Shown: positions 17,915-29,152, counted from the stretch's first letter. The stretch: 64,000 bases of DNA from MFD01213-c1 sp963704405 (GCA_963704405.1 OY969903.1:4092001-4156000), one strand, 5' to 3'. Numbers and translations: made by a program. Notes: generated by a model not told the origin, from the sequence alone.

Positions 17915-18865
17915 ATGGACAGCAAGAATGACACCGACTTCGCGACGATCATCCGCCAGCTCGAATCCAATCTCTCCAGCGTCATCCGGGGGAAACCGGA
18001 CAGCATTCGGCTGCTGCTTATTTCGCTTCTGGCCGGTGGCCATGCGTTGCTGGAAGACGTTCCCGGCACGGGCAAGACCACGCTCGCCAAATCACTTGCC
18101 CGCTCGATCAATGGAACATTCCGGCGCGTGCAGTTCACACCCGATCTTCTTCCGGCGGATATTACGGGGAGCAGCTTTTACAAGCCGCAGGATGGATCAT
18201 TTGAATTTCGGGAAGGGCCGGTTTTCACCAATGTATTGCTGGCCGATGAGATCAACCGCACCAGCCCGCGGACGCAATCGGCATTGCTTGAAGTCATGAG
18301 CGAAAGCCAGGTGACGGTTGACGGCAAACGCCGCGATCTCGCGCGGCCATTCTTTGTCGTCGCCACGCAGAACCCCTCCGAATACCACGGCACATACCCG
18401 CTTCCTGAAGCGCAGCTCGATCGCTTTGCGGTCCGCATTTCGCTGGGCTATCCGGATCTGGCCAGTGAAATTCAGGTGCTTTTCAGCCAGCAGGATCATC
18501 ATCCGTTTGAAGACCTCAAACCTGTGGTCACCTGCGATCAGGTCATCGCGATGCAGGAGCAGGTGAAGCAGATCAAGGTTGACCCCACCGTTGCCGACTA
18601 CATTGTCCGACTCGTCGCGTTCACCCGCGGCGATCCGCGCCTGCGTCTCGGCATCTCGCCGCGCGGCTCGCTCACGCTCTACCGCACCGCCCAGGCCCAC
18701 GCGCTTCTGGCCGCCCGATCATTTGTCACACCTGACGATGTCCGCGCCCTCGCCCCAGCCGTGCTGGCTCACCGCATTGTGCTTGACACCAAGGCCAAAT
18801 ACGGCGGTCAGCGCACGGAGCAGATCATTGAAGAAGCCCTGACCAAAACACCTGTGCCGCGTTAG
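17915..18865 (+). CDS. MoxR family AAA+ ATPase
   Basis: A 316-residue AAA+ ATPase. It has Walker A (VPGTGKTT), Walker B (NVLLADEINR), the MoxR signature TQNPSEYHGTYPLPEAQLDRF, and sensor 2 in ISPRGS. MoxR proteins act as chaperones that mature or insert partner complexes and are typically encoded beside DUF58 and transglutaminase proteins, as here. The ATG at 17915 with GGGAG upstream is chosen; it starts 17 bases after the transglutaminase stop. No von Willebrand-type partner other than the DUF58 protein is present. Confidence 0.92.
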   Translation: MDSKNDTDFATIIRQLESNLSSVIRGKPDSIRLLLISLLAGGHALLEDVPGTGKTTLAKSLARSINGTFRRVQFTPDLLPADITGSSFYKPQDGSFEFREGPVFTNVLLADEINRTSPRTQSALLEVMSESQVTVDGKRRDLARPFFVVATQNPSEYHGTYPLPEAQLDRFAVRISLGYPDLASEIQVLFSQQDHHPFEDLKPVVTCDQVIAMQEQVKQIKVDPTVADYIVRLVAFTRGDPRLRLGISPRGSLTLYRTAQAHALLAARSFVTPDDVRALAPAVLAHRIVLDTKAKYGGQRTEQIIEEALTKTPVPR

Positions 18866-18991
18866 GTTTTTCTCCTGCACTGATCGGTCGAGGCAAAGCA
18901 ACCTTGAATCGCGGTGACCGCCGATCGCGCTCGCTTGCCCCCCCGCCTTCCTTCGGAAATAATCACCGGCCTTTTACCCGAACCGGTGACC

Positions 18992-21965
18992 ATGACCTCA
19001 CAGCAGATTCGCCAGCAGTTCATCGACTTTTTCGTGCAGAAGCACGGCCATACGTTCGTGCCAAGCTCGCCCGTGGTGCCGCACGATGACCCAACGCTGC
19101 TGTTCACCAACGCGGGGATGAACCAGTTCAAGCCGATCTTCCTCGGGCAGGAAAAACGCGCGTATACCCGCGCCGTCAACACCCAAAAGTGCATCCGCGC
19201 CGGAGGAAAGCACAACGATCTGGACGATGTCGGCCGCTCGCGCCGCCATCACACATTTTTTGAAATGCTCGGCAACTGGTCCTTCGGCGATTACTTCAAA
19301 CGCGGCGCGATCGAAATGTCATGGGAACTGCTGACGAAGGTCTGGAAGCTCGATCCTACGCGCATCCACGTTAGTTGCTACGAAGGCGATGAGAAGAACG
19401 GAATCCCGCGCGACACTGAAGCCGCCGACATCTGGAAACAAGTCGCCGCCATGCCGGACGACCACATCCATTACTTCGGCAAAGACAATTTCTGGATGAT
19501 GGGCGACACCGGCCCCTGCGGCCCATGCACGGAAATCTATTACGACCGCACGCCCGACAAAACCGGCGGCCCACAGGTCAACGGCGAAGACCCGCGCGTG
19601 ATGGAGATATGGAACAACGTCTTCATCCAATACAACCGCGACGCCAGCGGCAAGCTCACCACCCTGCCGGCGCAGCATGTCGACACTGGCATGGGTTTGG
19701 AACGCATCTGCCAAGTGCTGCAAGGCAAGGAAGATAATTTTGCGATCGACCTGTGGACGCCGCTGTTCGACAAGATGCGCGAGCTGAGCAGCATCTCGTA
19801 CACCGGAAAGTTTCCGAAGAGCAACACCGCAGACCCGCAAGCGGAAGCCGCGGATGAGCAATTGCGGCACGACATTGCGCTGCGCGTGATCGCTGATCAT
19901 GCCCGCTGCCTCACCTTCGCCCTTACCGACGGCGGAGTCCCCAGCAACGAAGGCCGCGGATACGTGCTGCGAAGAATCTTAAGAAGGGCGGTGCGCTTCG
20001 GCCGGCAACAACTGAACCAGCGCGAGCCGTTCATGCACAAGCTCGTGCCGGTGATCGTTGAGTCGATGAGTGGCGCGTTCCCCGAGCTAAAGAAGAACCC
20101 GCAGCATGTGATTGACATCATCCACGATGAGGAGGTCGGCTTCGGCAAAACTCTCGATCGAGGTCTTGAACTTTTCAACGTTGCTGCAATTCATGCTATT
20201 CAGCGGCAACTCGACAAGCCCGGCACCAAATTCAAAACAGCCCAAGTAGATGAAGACATTCTTCCGCTTCTGAAATTGCCCTTTGATGCGGAGTCGCAAA
20301 GTCAATATCGCGTTGATCCTCCACCAGCTATCAGCGCGGCCGACGCTTTCAAACTCCACGACACTTACGGCTTCCCCATCGACCTCACGCGCATCATGGC
20401 CGAAGAGCGCGGCATGACCGTCGACATCGCCGGTTACGAAAAGCTGATGGAGGAAGCTAAAGAGCGCGCCTGCGCCGGTGGCAAGGAGCAGGACACGCGG
20501 CTGACCGACCTGCCTCCGAACGCATTCTCGCAACTGGCGCAGAGCGGTGTGACGCCGACGGACGATCAGCCGAAGTTCTCGCATGAGCCAATCACCGTGA
20601 AGGTGATGGCAATCTGGAACGGCGATGACCTCGGCCTCTCGCCGGCGAATGCTGTCGAAGATGAAGAGCTCGCGATCATTCTCGACCGCACGAACTTTTA
20701 CGCCGAGATGGGCGGCCAGGTCGGTGACAGCGGGCAGTTGCTGTTCCCAAGTATGACATTCGAAGTAGAAACAACCAAAACCGCCGGCGGATTCGTATTA
20801 CACATCGGCCGGCTGACTGAAGGGCGCATCCGCGTAGGCGATTCCGTCACCGCCGTCGTCGCGCCGTCGCGCCAGCGCACGGAGCAGAACCACACCACCA
20901 CGCACCTGGCCAACTGGGCGCTGCGCGAAGTGCTCGGCGAAGGCGTGCAGCAAAAAGGGTCGCTGGTCGATCCGGAAAAGCTTCGCTTCGACTTCAGCCA
21001 CGGCAAGTCGCTCAGTGACGACGAGCTGGCGCGCGTCGAAACCCTGGTGAACAACGAGATCGAAAAACGCCACAAGGTCTATGCGGAAACGGCTCCGCAA
21101 GAGCAGGCGTTGAAGATCAACGGCCTGCGCGCCGTCTTCGGCGAGAAATACCCGCCGATGGTGCGCGTCGTCTCGATTGGCGCGCCGGTGAAAGAACTGC
21201 TTGCCGACCCCGCGCACGAGAAGTGGCGGCAATATTCGATCGAGTTCTGCGGCGGCACGCACCTGAGCAACAGCGAGCAGGCTCGCGCGTTCACCATCGC
21301 TGCCGAAGAATCAGTCAGCAAAGGCATCCGCCGAATCGTCGCGTTGACCGGCCCCGCCGCGTCCAGCGCGACGGAAGCCGCGGCAACGATGGACGCATCC
21401 ATCGCGAAGGCCAGGGCCGCATCGGATGCGGATCTGCCACCGTTGATCGCCTCGCTGAACGAAGCGCTCAGCGCCGGCAATCTCCCGCTGCGCGCGAGCG
21501 CCGCGCGCAGGCCGCGGTGTCGGAGCTGCAGTCGCGATATAAAGCGTATGAGAAATCGACAAAGTCGCAGGCGAGCGCGAGCGGTGTGGACGCCGTCGCT
21601 GTCGCAGCGCAATTGCTGGCGAGCGCCCTGCGCTCGGTCCCGGCAAGCTGGTCGTCGGCGAGATCGCCGGCGCGAGCGACGATCAGCTTCGATCCGCAAT
21701 CGATTCGCTGAAGAAAAAATCCCCAAGCCTCGGCGTTCTCCTCGCTGCCACCAACGGCGAGAAGGTGACGTTCATCGCCGCCGTCAGCGATGACCTGATT
21801 TCCGCCGGCCTCAAAGCCGGTGACTGGATCCGCGAAACCGCCAAAGTTGCCGGCGGTGGTGGCGGCGGTCGTGCGCAAATGGCCCAGGCTGGCGGCAAAG
21901 ACCCGACAAAGCTTCAGGATGCGCTGACGCAGGCTCGGGCGTTTGCGGTTGCGACGGTTAAATAA
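18992..21965 (+). CDS. alaS: Alanyl-tRNA synthetase, frameshifted
   Basis: Read across two frameshifts this encodes about 991 residues and charges tRNA-Ala. It begins TSQQIRQQFIDFF, has the class II core (NAGMNQFKP, RRHHTFFEMLGNWSFGDYF), the editing-domain metal sites HTTTHL and CGGTH, and the C-terminal GGGGGGRAQMAQAGG. The frame breaks near 21491-21497, where one extra G gives PLRAERRAQAAVSEL, and near 21626-21628, where one extra C gives LASAPALGPGKLVVGE. An essential gene is unlikely to carry two real frameshifts, so sequence error is favoured. An extra segment of about 45 residues precedes the DTYGFPIDLT motif, making the protein longer than usual. Confidence 0.88.
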
Positions 21966-22312
21966 AAATGCGCCGCCCAGACGCAAAGACCGCCAGGGCA
22001 GGAAAAGAAAACCCATTCAGGCGGGAGTGAGGTCCAGGGAGCAGCAATTCCTGTCATTTTTACGCGTCGCACACAGGCCGGAGGCCCATGTTACGTTAGA
22101 AGTTTTCAGCAGAATAATTTGATTCGGGTTTGGGGTTTCGTCATTCGGATTTCTCTTCCTTTCTTCTCCTGCGACCTTGGCAGCGTTGATGTCTTAGCGG
22201 TGCATTTTCATCGATTCGCCCTTTCCTCGTACAATTCGGATGCCCGCCACGATACCATTGCCTATCGTTGTGCTGCGCCGCCACAGGTTCATTGCGGGAG
22301 CGGATTGAAATC
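21966..22312. other. Intergenic region after alaS
   Basis: These 347 bases separate alaS from the phosphatase gene. The first 40 bases include CCAGACGCAAAGACCGCCAGG, similar in style to a string at 49355-49380 and possibly a dispersed intergenic repeat. No clear terminator, RNA gene or promoter pair was found. Confidence 0.4.
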
Positions 22313-24247
22313 ATGGATGAAAACGCAAAACGCTATGCCCGCCGGGTGCTGCTGATCCATCTGTTGCTTTTGGTTGCGGTTTTAGCGCTGGTGGCGTCCG
22401 CGGCTCGTGAGATTTACAGCAGCACCCGGGAGCAGGTGATCGAGCAGGCCACTTCGCGACAATCGCTGCTGGCGAGCCAGACGGCCCGGGGAATTGAAAG
22501 TTATTATCAATCGATTCTGAATAATCTGGACCTGCTTCGCCGCGCAGAGAATGACGACGCGCCTGGTGAAAAGGCATCGGTCCCCGAAGCGCCGGTTCCC
22601 ACGCGCACCGTCGCCAGCGTGGCCCGCGGCTCGCTGTTGGGCCCGATTCTCTGGAAGCAGCTTGAAGGGCGCATTTCGCTCTTATTCGGCATCGACCGCG
22701 ATATGCTCAGCCGCCAGGATCCGACGATCCGGATCATCGGCACCGACACGCCGTCGCTTTCGGCCGCCCAGATCGTTGTGCAGTCGCGCGACTGGCTTGA
22801 GGCCGTGGAAAAACCGGCTATCAGCGAATTCCAGTTGTTCGGCGGTGAAGGGTACAACCTGATCTGCATTCCCTTTCCGCACATCGCCGTGCCCGAGACC
22901 CGTCCGCCTGGCGGTGGCGGCGCACCTCCTGCCGGGCAGGCACGTCCTGACGATCCAAACCGCGCCGGTCGCGGTCGCTTCGTGCAGACGCGAGACACCT
23001 TCCGCATGATCATCGCGGCTGTCCCCATCCGCGAAATCCAGGCCCGCTTTCTGAAGACCCTCAACGACGATCCTGACACCGGCGCGTGGCTCATCGATGA
23101 GCGGCTCACGGCGATGGCTGCTTCGCGCCCGCAGCTTGTGGGGGCAAATATGGGAGATATTTCCGACCCGTCGATCCGCGACCTCGCGACCGATTATATC
23201 CAGCATGGCCGCGCGGGAACGGAGTTTGTCCCCAAAGCATTCCATATCGGGACGGCTAATTTTGTTCCCTCGATCGTCTGTGCCGAACCGATCAGCATCG
23301 GCGGAAAAACCTGGGAGCTTTTCATCGCCACCTCGATGGCGCAAGCCGATGGCGTCGTTCAGAAACTGTTTCACCGCGCGTTTCTGTGGGGTATTTTCGT
23401 TGTTGTTTCGATCACGGGCATTCTTGTTTCGACCGCCGTGCAGATGATCCGCAGCCGGCTGCGAAGCGAGCGCCTGCGCCATGACATGCTGACCCGCGAG
23501 CTTACGCAGGCGCGTGAGATTCAGCTTGCGTGGTTGCCGGAAAGCAGCCCGGCCTCGAAGCTGATCGACATCGCCGCCGTCAACAGTCCCGCGAGCCACA
23601 TTAGCGGCGACTTTTACAACTGGTTTGATCTCCCCGACGGGCGGTTGGTGGTAACGATCGGCGACGTCACGGGGCATGGAATGGCCGCCGCGTTTTTGAT
23701 GGCCACAACGCAGCTTCTGGTTCGCAACACCATGGCCCGGCTGGGTGATCCGGGACAATGCCTGGCCGAAGTAAATCGCCAGCTTTGCGTACAGGTTTTT
23801 AACGGACAATTCGTGACGATGCTGATCATGGTGGTTGATCTCACAGCGCACTCATTGGAGATCGCCACCGCCGGACATCCGGCGCCATTGATTGCGGACG
23901 GCGAATCCTTCCAACCGCTCGATATCGAACCGCAGCTTGTGCTGGGCGTGGAACGGCATACAACGTACAAAACCGAGAGTTATCATTTACCGCCGTGCGC
24001 AAGTTTGTTGCTTTATACGGATGGAGTTGTCGAATGCGTCGCTGCCGGAGGCTGCCGATTCAGCACGGAAAAACTTCAGTTGAGTCTTTACGGCAAATAT
24101 GAAACGGCTCAGGCGATTCTGCATCGCGTCATCAATGCCGTCGATACGTTCCGCGGCGGTCACGATTTGGCCGACGACCTCACTCTGGTCGCATTGCAAC
24201 TGCAACCGAGCGGCGTGCCACTCCTGCCAGTCACTGCTCATGCCTAA
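22313..24247 (+). CDS. Membrane sensor with SpoIIE/RsbU-type protein phosphatase domain
   Basis: A 644-residue protein. A transmembrane helix at about 13-33 and another near 365-385 enclose a roughly 330-residue periplasmic sensor with a Cache-like start (SRQSLLASQTARGIESYYQ). After the second helix comes a short coiled linker (LTRELTQAREIQLAWLP) and a PP2C-like phosphatase with ISGDFYNWF, GDVTGHGMAAAFLMA, TAGHPAP, LLYTDGV and a final ADDLTLVAL. These enzymes dephosphorylate anti-sigma factor antagonists, so it probably couples an external signal to a partner-switching pathway. No STAS or anti-sigma kinase gene is next to it. The ATG at 22313 matches the start of the helix; a longer frame exists upstream. 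Confidence 0.88.
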   Translation: MDENAKRYARRVLLIHLLLLVAVLALVASAAREIYSSTREQVIEQATSRQSLLASQTARGIESYYQSILNNLDLLRRAENDDAPGEKASVPEAPVPTRTVASVARGSLLGPILWKQLEGRISLLFGIDRDMLSRQDPTIRIIGTDTPSLSAAQIVVQSRDWLEAVEKPAISEFQLFGGEGYNLICIPFPHIAVPETRPPGGGGAPPAGQARPDDPNRAGRGRFVQTRDTFRMIIAAVPIREIQARFLKTLNDDPDTGAWLIDERLTAMAASRPQLVGANMGDISDPSIRDLATDYIQHGRAGTEFVPKAFHIGTANFVPSIVCAEPISIGGKTWELFIATSMAQADGVVQKLFHRAFLWGIFVVVSITGILVSTAVQMIRSRLRSERLRHDMLTRELTQAREIQLAWLPESSPASKLIDIAAVNSPASHISGDFYNWFDLPDGRLVVTIGDVTGHGMAAAFLMATTQLLVRNTMARLGDPGQCLAEVNRQLCVQVFNGQFVTMLIMVVDLTAHSLEIATAGHPAPLIADGESFQPLDIEPQLVLGVERHTTYKTESYHLPPCASLLLYTDGVVECVAAGGCRFSTEKLQLSLYGKYETAQAILHRVINAVDTFRGGHDLADDLTLVALQLQPSGVPLLPVTAHA

Positions 24248-24299
24248 AATGCCACCAGGAAACGGTGGATGGATTCACCCGGGCGCTTAAGGCATTCAA

Positions 24300-24485
24300 A
24301 TGAACCGATGGTTGGCGCGATTTTCGTTGTCATTTTTCGTCGTTGCTGCGGTCCTCAGTGGAGAGGCTTACCAGGCTCTGCAGCATGGAATATCGACATG
24401 GCGGCCGGCGATATATCTCTTTGCAGCAGCGGCGGCTATAGCGTTGGGAATCGCGGGAACGCGCGAAAAACACCAGAAAAATTGA
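24300..24485 (+). CDS. Small hypothetical membrane protein
   Basis: A 61-residue protein with two probable membrane segments, roughly residues 6-22 and 37-52, and a charged C-terminus (GTREKHQKN). An AAGG element lies eight bases before the ATG. It follows the phosphatase gene by 52 bases and could share its transcript. No family is recognised; a chance frame cannot be excluded. Confidence 0.45.
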   Translation: MNRWLARFSLSFFVVAAVLSGEAYQALQHGISTWRPAIYLFAAAAAIALGIAGTREKHQKN

Positions 24486-24591
24486 GCTGTTTCTAAAACG
24501 GGGCACACCAGAACATTAAGGTTAGTGACGGCAAACGTCCGATATCCAATATGGGAAGACGTAGTGTGGACTTCTCTCTGGAGGAATGGAC

Positions 24592-24834
24592 ATGTTATCT
24601 GAAACAAGGCAGGCAATTCGGGATGAGGTAAATCTGGTCCAGCGGTTTACGCAAACATACCGCGCAAAGCTGGCGGGAATGATCGATCGGCTCAACAGTC
24701 CGTCGATCGCGCCCCTTGAGGCAAATCCAGATCAGCAGTCCATCCGGTGGTGTGTGGAGGCCGTCGACATGGTGCTGGCTTCACAAGCGGAGTTTGCGAA
24801 GGCGCTGGATCGATTGGCAGCCGCCGGGAACTAA
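24592..24834 (+). CDS. Small hypothetical soluble protein
   Basis: An 80-residue, mostly helical protein with many Glu, Arg, Ala and Gln residues and no membrane segment. The ATG at 24592 is chosen because GGAGG ends seven bases before it, whereas an in-frame ATG at 24586 is too close. No family recognised. It is separated from the upstream small membrane protein by about 100 bases. Confidence 0.6.
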   Translation: MLSETRQAIRDEVNLVQRFTQTYRAKLAGMIDRLNSPSIAPLEANPDQQSIRWCVEAVDMVLASQAEFAKALDRLAAAGN

Positions 24835-24904
24835 TCCTGCTACATGGAAAATGCGACCGGCGCGGCAGCAGATGGATTGCCACCAGCAAAGTGGGGGCGG
24901 AGTT

Positions 24905-26284
24905 TTATTTCAGTTGGGCCAGCCTGGCATACAGCGCGGCGGCCGTGCGCGTTCCGGCATGCAACGCATCGAGATCAAACTTTTCGTTGGGGGAATGAAC
25001 GCGATCATCCGGCAGGCCAAATCCGATCAGCAACGTATCCAATCCAAGAACCGATTTAAGCAGCCCCACGACGGGGATACTGCCGCCTTCGCGCATGTAG
25101 GTCGGTTGTTGGCCAAATCCAATCGCCAGCGATTCGATCGCAAGCTTGGTGGCCGGGCTGTCAATGGGGACCAGGACCGGGGCACTGGCGCCATGCCAAT
25201 GGATTTCGTGTTTCACATTGCTGGGGAGGCGGGTTCGAAGCGCCTGGCTGAAAGCGGCCTGAACTTTGGAAGGATCCTGATTGGGAACCAGCCGCATGGA
25301 AATCTTGGCGGATGCTGTCGAGGGGATGACTGTTTTTGCGCCGGGCCTTGATAGCCGGTAGTGATGCCATTCACATCGCAGGTTGGCCTGGCCCATTTGC
25401 GTTCGAGGGAAGAATAACCAACTTCACCAGAGCCTTTTGAGATGCCGACGCTTTTGGCGAAATCAGATTCATTGAACGGCAGCTTACGCCACGCCTCGCG
25501 CTCGGCGGCGGTCAATGGAACGACATCGCTGTAAAAGCCGGGCAGCGTGACTTTGCCGTCGATATCGTGGAGGGAGGCGATGAAATCGCAAAGGATGTTG
25601 GCCGGATTGGGAACCGCCCCGCCATAGAGCCCGGAGTGAAGGTCGTGATCCGGGCCGGTGATGAAGACCTCCGCATAACAGAGACCGCGCAAGCCGTACG
25701 TGATGGCGGGAAGGCCGCGGGCGAATTGATTGGTATCGCTGATGACGGCGATGTCGGCTTTGAGATCATCCTGATGATCGCGAACAAACGCTTCGAGATG
25801 GTCGGAGCCGATTTCTTCTTCGCCTTCAATGAGGAGCGTGACATTGACGGGGAGTCCGCCATGCGCTTGCCAGGCGGAGAGGGCTTCAATGTGGGCCCAG
25901 ACCTGGCCTTTGTCATCCACAGCGCCGCGCAAAGATCGCATCATTTCCGGCTTCTGTCGGGCGAATCGTGGGCACAAAAGGAGGACTTTTCCACAGGTTC
26001 AGAGGTTCGGCCGGCTGAACATCATAATGGCCATAGATGAGGACGGTGGGCCGACCCGGCTGATGGCGGTTTTTAGCCAGGACGACAGGATGGCCGGCGG
26101 TCGGTTCGACTTTGACTTCAAACGCGGCAAAGCGGAGTTGGTCCGCCAGCCACGTCGCGCAGCGGAGCATGTCGTCTTTGTGATCGGGCTTGGTACTGAC
26201 GCTCGGGATGGAGAGGAATTCTTTGAGCTGCGAAAGAGAAGCTTCACGCCGCTGGTCGATCGTGGCAAGGACTTGGTCGAGCAT
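24905..26284 (-). CDS. M20 family dipeptidase, frameshifted
   Basis: Read across two frameshifts this encodes about 460 residues of an M20/M28-type zinc dipeptidase. Metal-site motifs are VLIYGHYDVQPAEP (His and Asp), an RGAVDDKGQ-type block, the catalytic EGEEEIGSDH, and a C-terminal SPNEKFDL with a His. The first break near 25921-25930 lies in a GC-rich dinucleotide run. The second near 25341-25345 is a GGG run on the minus strand where one extra G joins GYQGP to GAKTVIPST. The dimerisation domain is intact. It follows a small DUF4926-like gene by about 80 bases on the same strand. Probably a cytoplasmic peptide-degrading enzyme. Confidence 0.82.
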
Positions 26285-26365
26285 TCCTATAGTGTAGAGG
26301 GGAATAGCTCGAGTGGAAGGAAGATGGAGCGACCTTGGGACGCCGCTGAATGGGAACGGTTGGCG

Positions 26366-26623
26366 TTAGTGCGCCGCAACATAATCGCTGGTGATGAGGG
26401 CATTCGCCGTTGTGAGGAGCGGGCCATCTTCTACCATAACTTGTTCAGCGCCGAGCAGGCAGCGGGTCTGGTAGTCATGGCCGATCTGGTGAAACTCGAC
26501 TTCGTAGACGATCGATGGGGCAAACCACGTGCTGCGGACAACGCCGACTTCACCTTTGGAAAGGGCGAGTTCGGGGATGTCGGTTATCAGACGAACATAG
26601 TCGTCGATGAGAGGCTGTCGCAT
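26366..26623 (-). CDS. DUF4926-like small protein
   Basis: An 85-residue protein resembling the DUF4926 family: DDYVRLITDIPE near the start, followed by GEVGVVRS and a YEVEF strand with a later E. These proteins are small beta-rich units of unknown role, sometimes near toxin-antitoxin or repair genes. The ATG at 26623 is chosen because GGAGG precedes it; a second in-frame ATG four codons earlier lacks a site. It is upstream of, and probably co-transcribed with, the M20 dipeptidase. Confidence 0.55.
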   Translation of the reverse strand: MRQPLIDDYVRLITDIPELALSKGEVGVVRSTWFAPSIVYEVEFHQIGHDYQTRCLLGAEQVMVEDGPLLTTANALITSDYVAAH

Positions 26624-26845
26624 GACTTCCTCCATTAGGTAAGAGAGGTTTTGGAAGAGATATTTTCGTTTTATGAAACCTCCGGGGCGGGACGACGCTT
26701 CGCGGCCGATGGGGTAGGATGAACAAGCGGGAGATCGGCTGCGATGTCATCCGTGACGCCTCGCAATGGGTTTTTAGTGTACTGCCGAATCCCAACCACG
26801 CAACAAAATTAGCCTGTTTTTGCGGTATTAGTTTGCCTGAACCAT

Positions 26846-27927
26846 ATGCTCGCTCCAGCTTCTTTTTCGCGGCGTCTTCTGGCTTGGTATGACAAGCACC
26901 AGCGTTCGCTGCCGTGGCGACTGCCGCGAGATTCCGGGTTCCAAGTGAGGCTGGACCCCTATCATGTGCTTGTCAGTGAGTTGATGCTGCAGCAAACGCA
27001 AGTGTCGACGGTAGTGCCCTATTTTCTGCGATTTATTGCGCGGTTTCCGGCGGTAAAGGATTTGGCCGAGGCTGATGAACAGGATGTGCTGCGGCTGTGG
27101 CAGGGCCTGGGATACTACTCGCGCGCCGGAACCTGCATCGGGCGGCGAAGGCTATAACGGCCCTCGGTGGACAAGTACCAGAGACTGTTGAAGAATTGCT
27201 GACGCTGCCTGGCGTCGGCCGGTATACGGCTGGGGCTGTTTCTTCTCTCGCATTTGGACGAAGCGCCCCTATTCTCGACGGGAATGTCGCGCGGGTTCTC
27301 TGCCGGTTGGATTGCATCCGGCAGGATCCGCGGGAGCCGGCCACGCGGGAGGTCTTATGGGCACGCGCCGAGCAGATCTTGCCGCGAAAACGTGTGGGGG
27401 ATTTCAATTCGGCGATGATGGAACTGGGAGCGATGGTGTGTACGCCGCGATCGCCGCAGTGCTTGATGTGCCCAGTCCGGGAAAACTGCGAGGCGTTTGA
27501 CGCGGGATTGCAGGAAGCCATTCCCGCGAGAAGGAAGGCGAAGGCTGTTCCGCTGGTGAAGCGGTGGGTGTTCTGTATTCGGTGCGGGGATCGATATTTG
27601 GTGGAGCAGCGATCCAGCCGCGGGCGATGGGCGGAGATGTGGCAGTTTGTGACGATCGAAGCGGGAGAAGCCGTTTCAGCGGAATTACTATGGTCGCAAT
27701 TGTCATTGCGGGTGGAAAAGTTCAAGCGCATAGGGCATGTCGAGCATCGGCTGACTCATCGGCAGTATGAATTTGAAATATTCGCCTGTCAGACCAAAGC
27801 CGAAAGTGATGCGGGAGCGCGACGCTGGGCGACATTGGAGGAACTGCACCAACTTCCGATGTCAAAGCCGCAGCTTAAGGCTATGGAGTTAGTCCGCGCG
27901 GCATCCTTGCCCGAATCCCGATCATAA
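26846..27927 (+). CDS. mutY: A/G-specific adenine glycosylase MutY, frameshifted
   Basis: Read across one frameshift this encodes about 360 residues. It has the HhH-GPD fold (LMLQQTQVSTVVPYF, LPGVGRYTAGAV with the catalytic Asp in ILDGNVARVL), the Fe-S loop with four Cys (CTPRSPQCLMCPVRENC) and a C-terminal NUDIX-like MutT domain for 8-oxoG recognition. MutY removes adenine mispaired with 8-oxoguanine. The break is near 27126-27128, where CGCGCCGG needs one extra C to give GYYSRARNLHRAAK. All catalytic parts are intact across the shift, so sequence error is the likely cause. Confidence 0.88.
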
Positions 27928-28033
27928 TTCACCACAAAGCAGCACAGAATTTTTCGCTCCGTGGCTGCATGGTGAATCGTCCGCACATCATCTCGGAATC
28001 TTTGGGAAAGGGAGGCAAAAGATAGAAGGGTTA

Positions 28034-28420
28034 CTAAATGGAAGGTCGCGGGAAACCCCATTTAGCGGCCAATGCGTCCGCCGCGTATTCCGGGTCTTCG
28101 CCGGGGTGTCGGCCAGCGTTTCTTAAATGAGCGTGGGCAATTTCGTGCGCGATCAACCATCGCACAAATTGCGGTGGCCGACGACAGAGTGTCCGCTTCA
28201 GCACGACGGAACGGGAGGCGCCATTTCGGCTTGGGAGCTTAACCGGCACGTGCATAACAACGCCGGGGCCTGGTTCGTAGTCGTAGAAGACCACACCTGG
28301 ATCGCCGATGACGTCCGTCAGCACTTCATCCGGCAGCGCGGAAAGCACATGGGCGGCGTGAGCGTGCAGAAGTTCATCCAACTGAAACGGACGGAGATAG
28401 GTATCTATCCTGTGACGCAT
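28034..28420 (-). CDS. Small HExxH metallopeptidase-like protein
   Basis: A 128-residue protein with a zinc-protease motif HEIAH in LIAHEIAHAHL (about residues 89-99) and a downstream DPEYAADALAAKWGF that could supply the third ligand, as in IrrE/ImmA-type and minigluzincin peptidases. No signal peptide or DNA-binding domain is present. It is not preceded by an obvious regulator gene. Proteolytic activity is plausible but the target is unknown. Confidence 0.6.
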   Translation of the reverse strand: MRHRIDTYLRPFQLDELLHAHAAHVLSALPDEVLTDVIGDPGVVFYDYEPGPGVVMHVPVKLPSRNGASRSVVLKRTLCRRPPQFVRWLIAHEIAHAHLRNAGRHPGEDPEYAADALAAKWGFPRPSI

Positions 28421-28504
28421 GGCGATACAGGATCATAGGCAAAATCCAGAGCGGCAGGGAATTGCCGGCGTGGAGAATATCAATTCGACACTCGATTTCG
28501 AAAT

Positions 28505-28540
28505 GAAAACGACGGCCCAGCCGAGATGCCCGGGCCGTCG
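28505..28540 (-). terminator. Terminator-like hairpin of the small lipoprotein gene
   Basis: An 8-9 bp stem (arms 28511-28518 and 28532-28539, GACGGCCC and GGGCCGTC) is followed on the minus strand by GTTTTCATTT. It lies about 45 bases after the lipoprotein stop at 28585. Confidence 0.7.
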
Positions 28541-28584
28541 TCCAATGCCTTTATGTCAAAGGCAAAATGCCAAGTTGCGTCGCT

Positions 28585-28992
28585 TCAACGATCAGTGTGC
28601 ACGGTTTCAACACTTGTGGTGTTTGTTTGCACCGTCGCACTCTTGTCGATGTGCTCCGACGGCGAGAAGAAGACGCGATGTTGATCACCACCGGCGACAA
28701 CTTTTTCAGCTACCTTTTGGCCGTCGATCGTGATCTGATCGTTCATGGTATCGACCATGAGATTCTGGCCTTTCATGATCTTGCCGGAGTAGATGACCTG
28801 ATCCCGGTGCGTGTCGTAGACCGTGACGGTGCCATCATTCGGTGCGGTATAATTCAGGTTGCGATTGCCCTCAACGGCCATAACGGAGCCACCGGAAAGA
28901 CTTTCGGGGCGTTCGTGCTCACAACCGGCGATGCCAAGGGTAAGGAAAAGACCGCCTAGTGCGGCAGCCGCGAAGCGATGTGAATAAATCAT
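28585..28992 (-). CDS. Hypothetical lipoprotein
   Basis: A 135-residue protein with a lipoprotein signal: a hydrophobic stretch ending LGIAGC, Cys near residue 24. The mature part is beta-rich and polar, with no family recognised. GGAGG lies five bases before the ATG at 28992, and a terminator-like hairpin follows the gene. Likely a small envelope lipoprotein transcribed alone. Confidence 0.7.
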   Translation of the reverse strand: MIYSHRFAAAALGGLFLTLGIAGCEHERPESLSGGSVMAVEGNRNLNYTAPNDGTVTVYDTHRDQVIYSGKIMKGQNLMVDTMNDQITIDGQKVAEKVVAGGDQHRVFFSPSEHIDKSATVQTNTTSVETVHTDR

Positions 28993-29152
28993 AGAACCTC
29001 CAAGTTAGGGACTTGCGTTTGGAACTCGATGTAAAGAGTTGCAACTGGAGTGCCAGCGGGGTGAGCGGTTGGAATTGCGAAGGTGATAAAGGCGAGCTCA
29101 ACCGTTCTTGCGGAATCAGCGCGCACATGGCAAAAGGATGTGAAATAACTGT

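Noticed and set aside
22682..23851. Open frame of 389 residues on the minus strand
   Set aside because: It is antisense to the SpoIIE-type phosphatase gene, which has clear family motifs in the plus strand.
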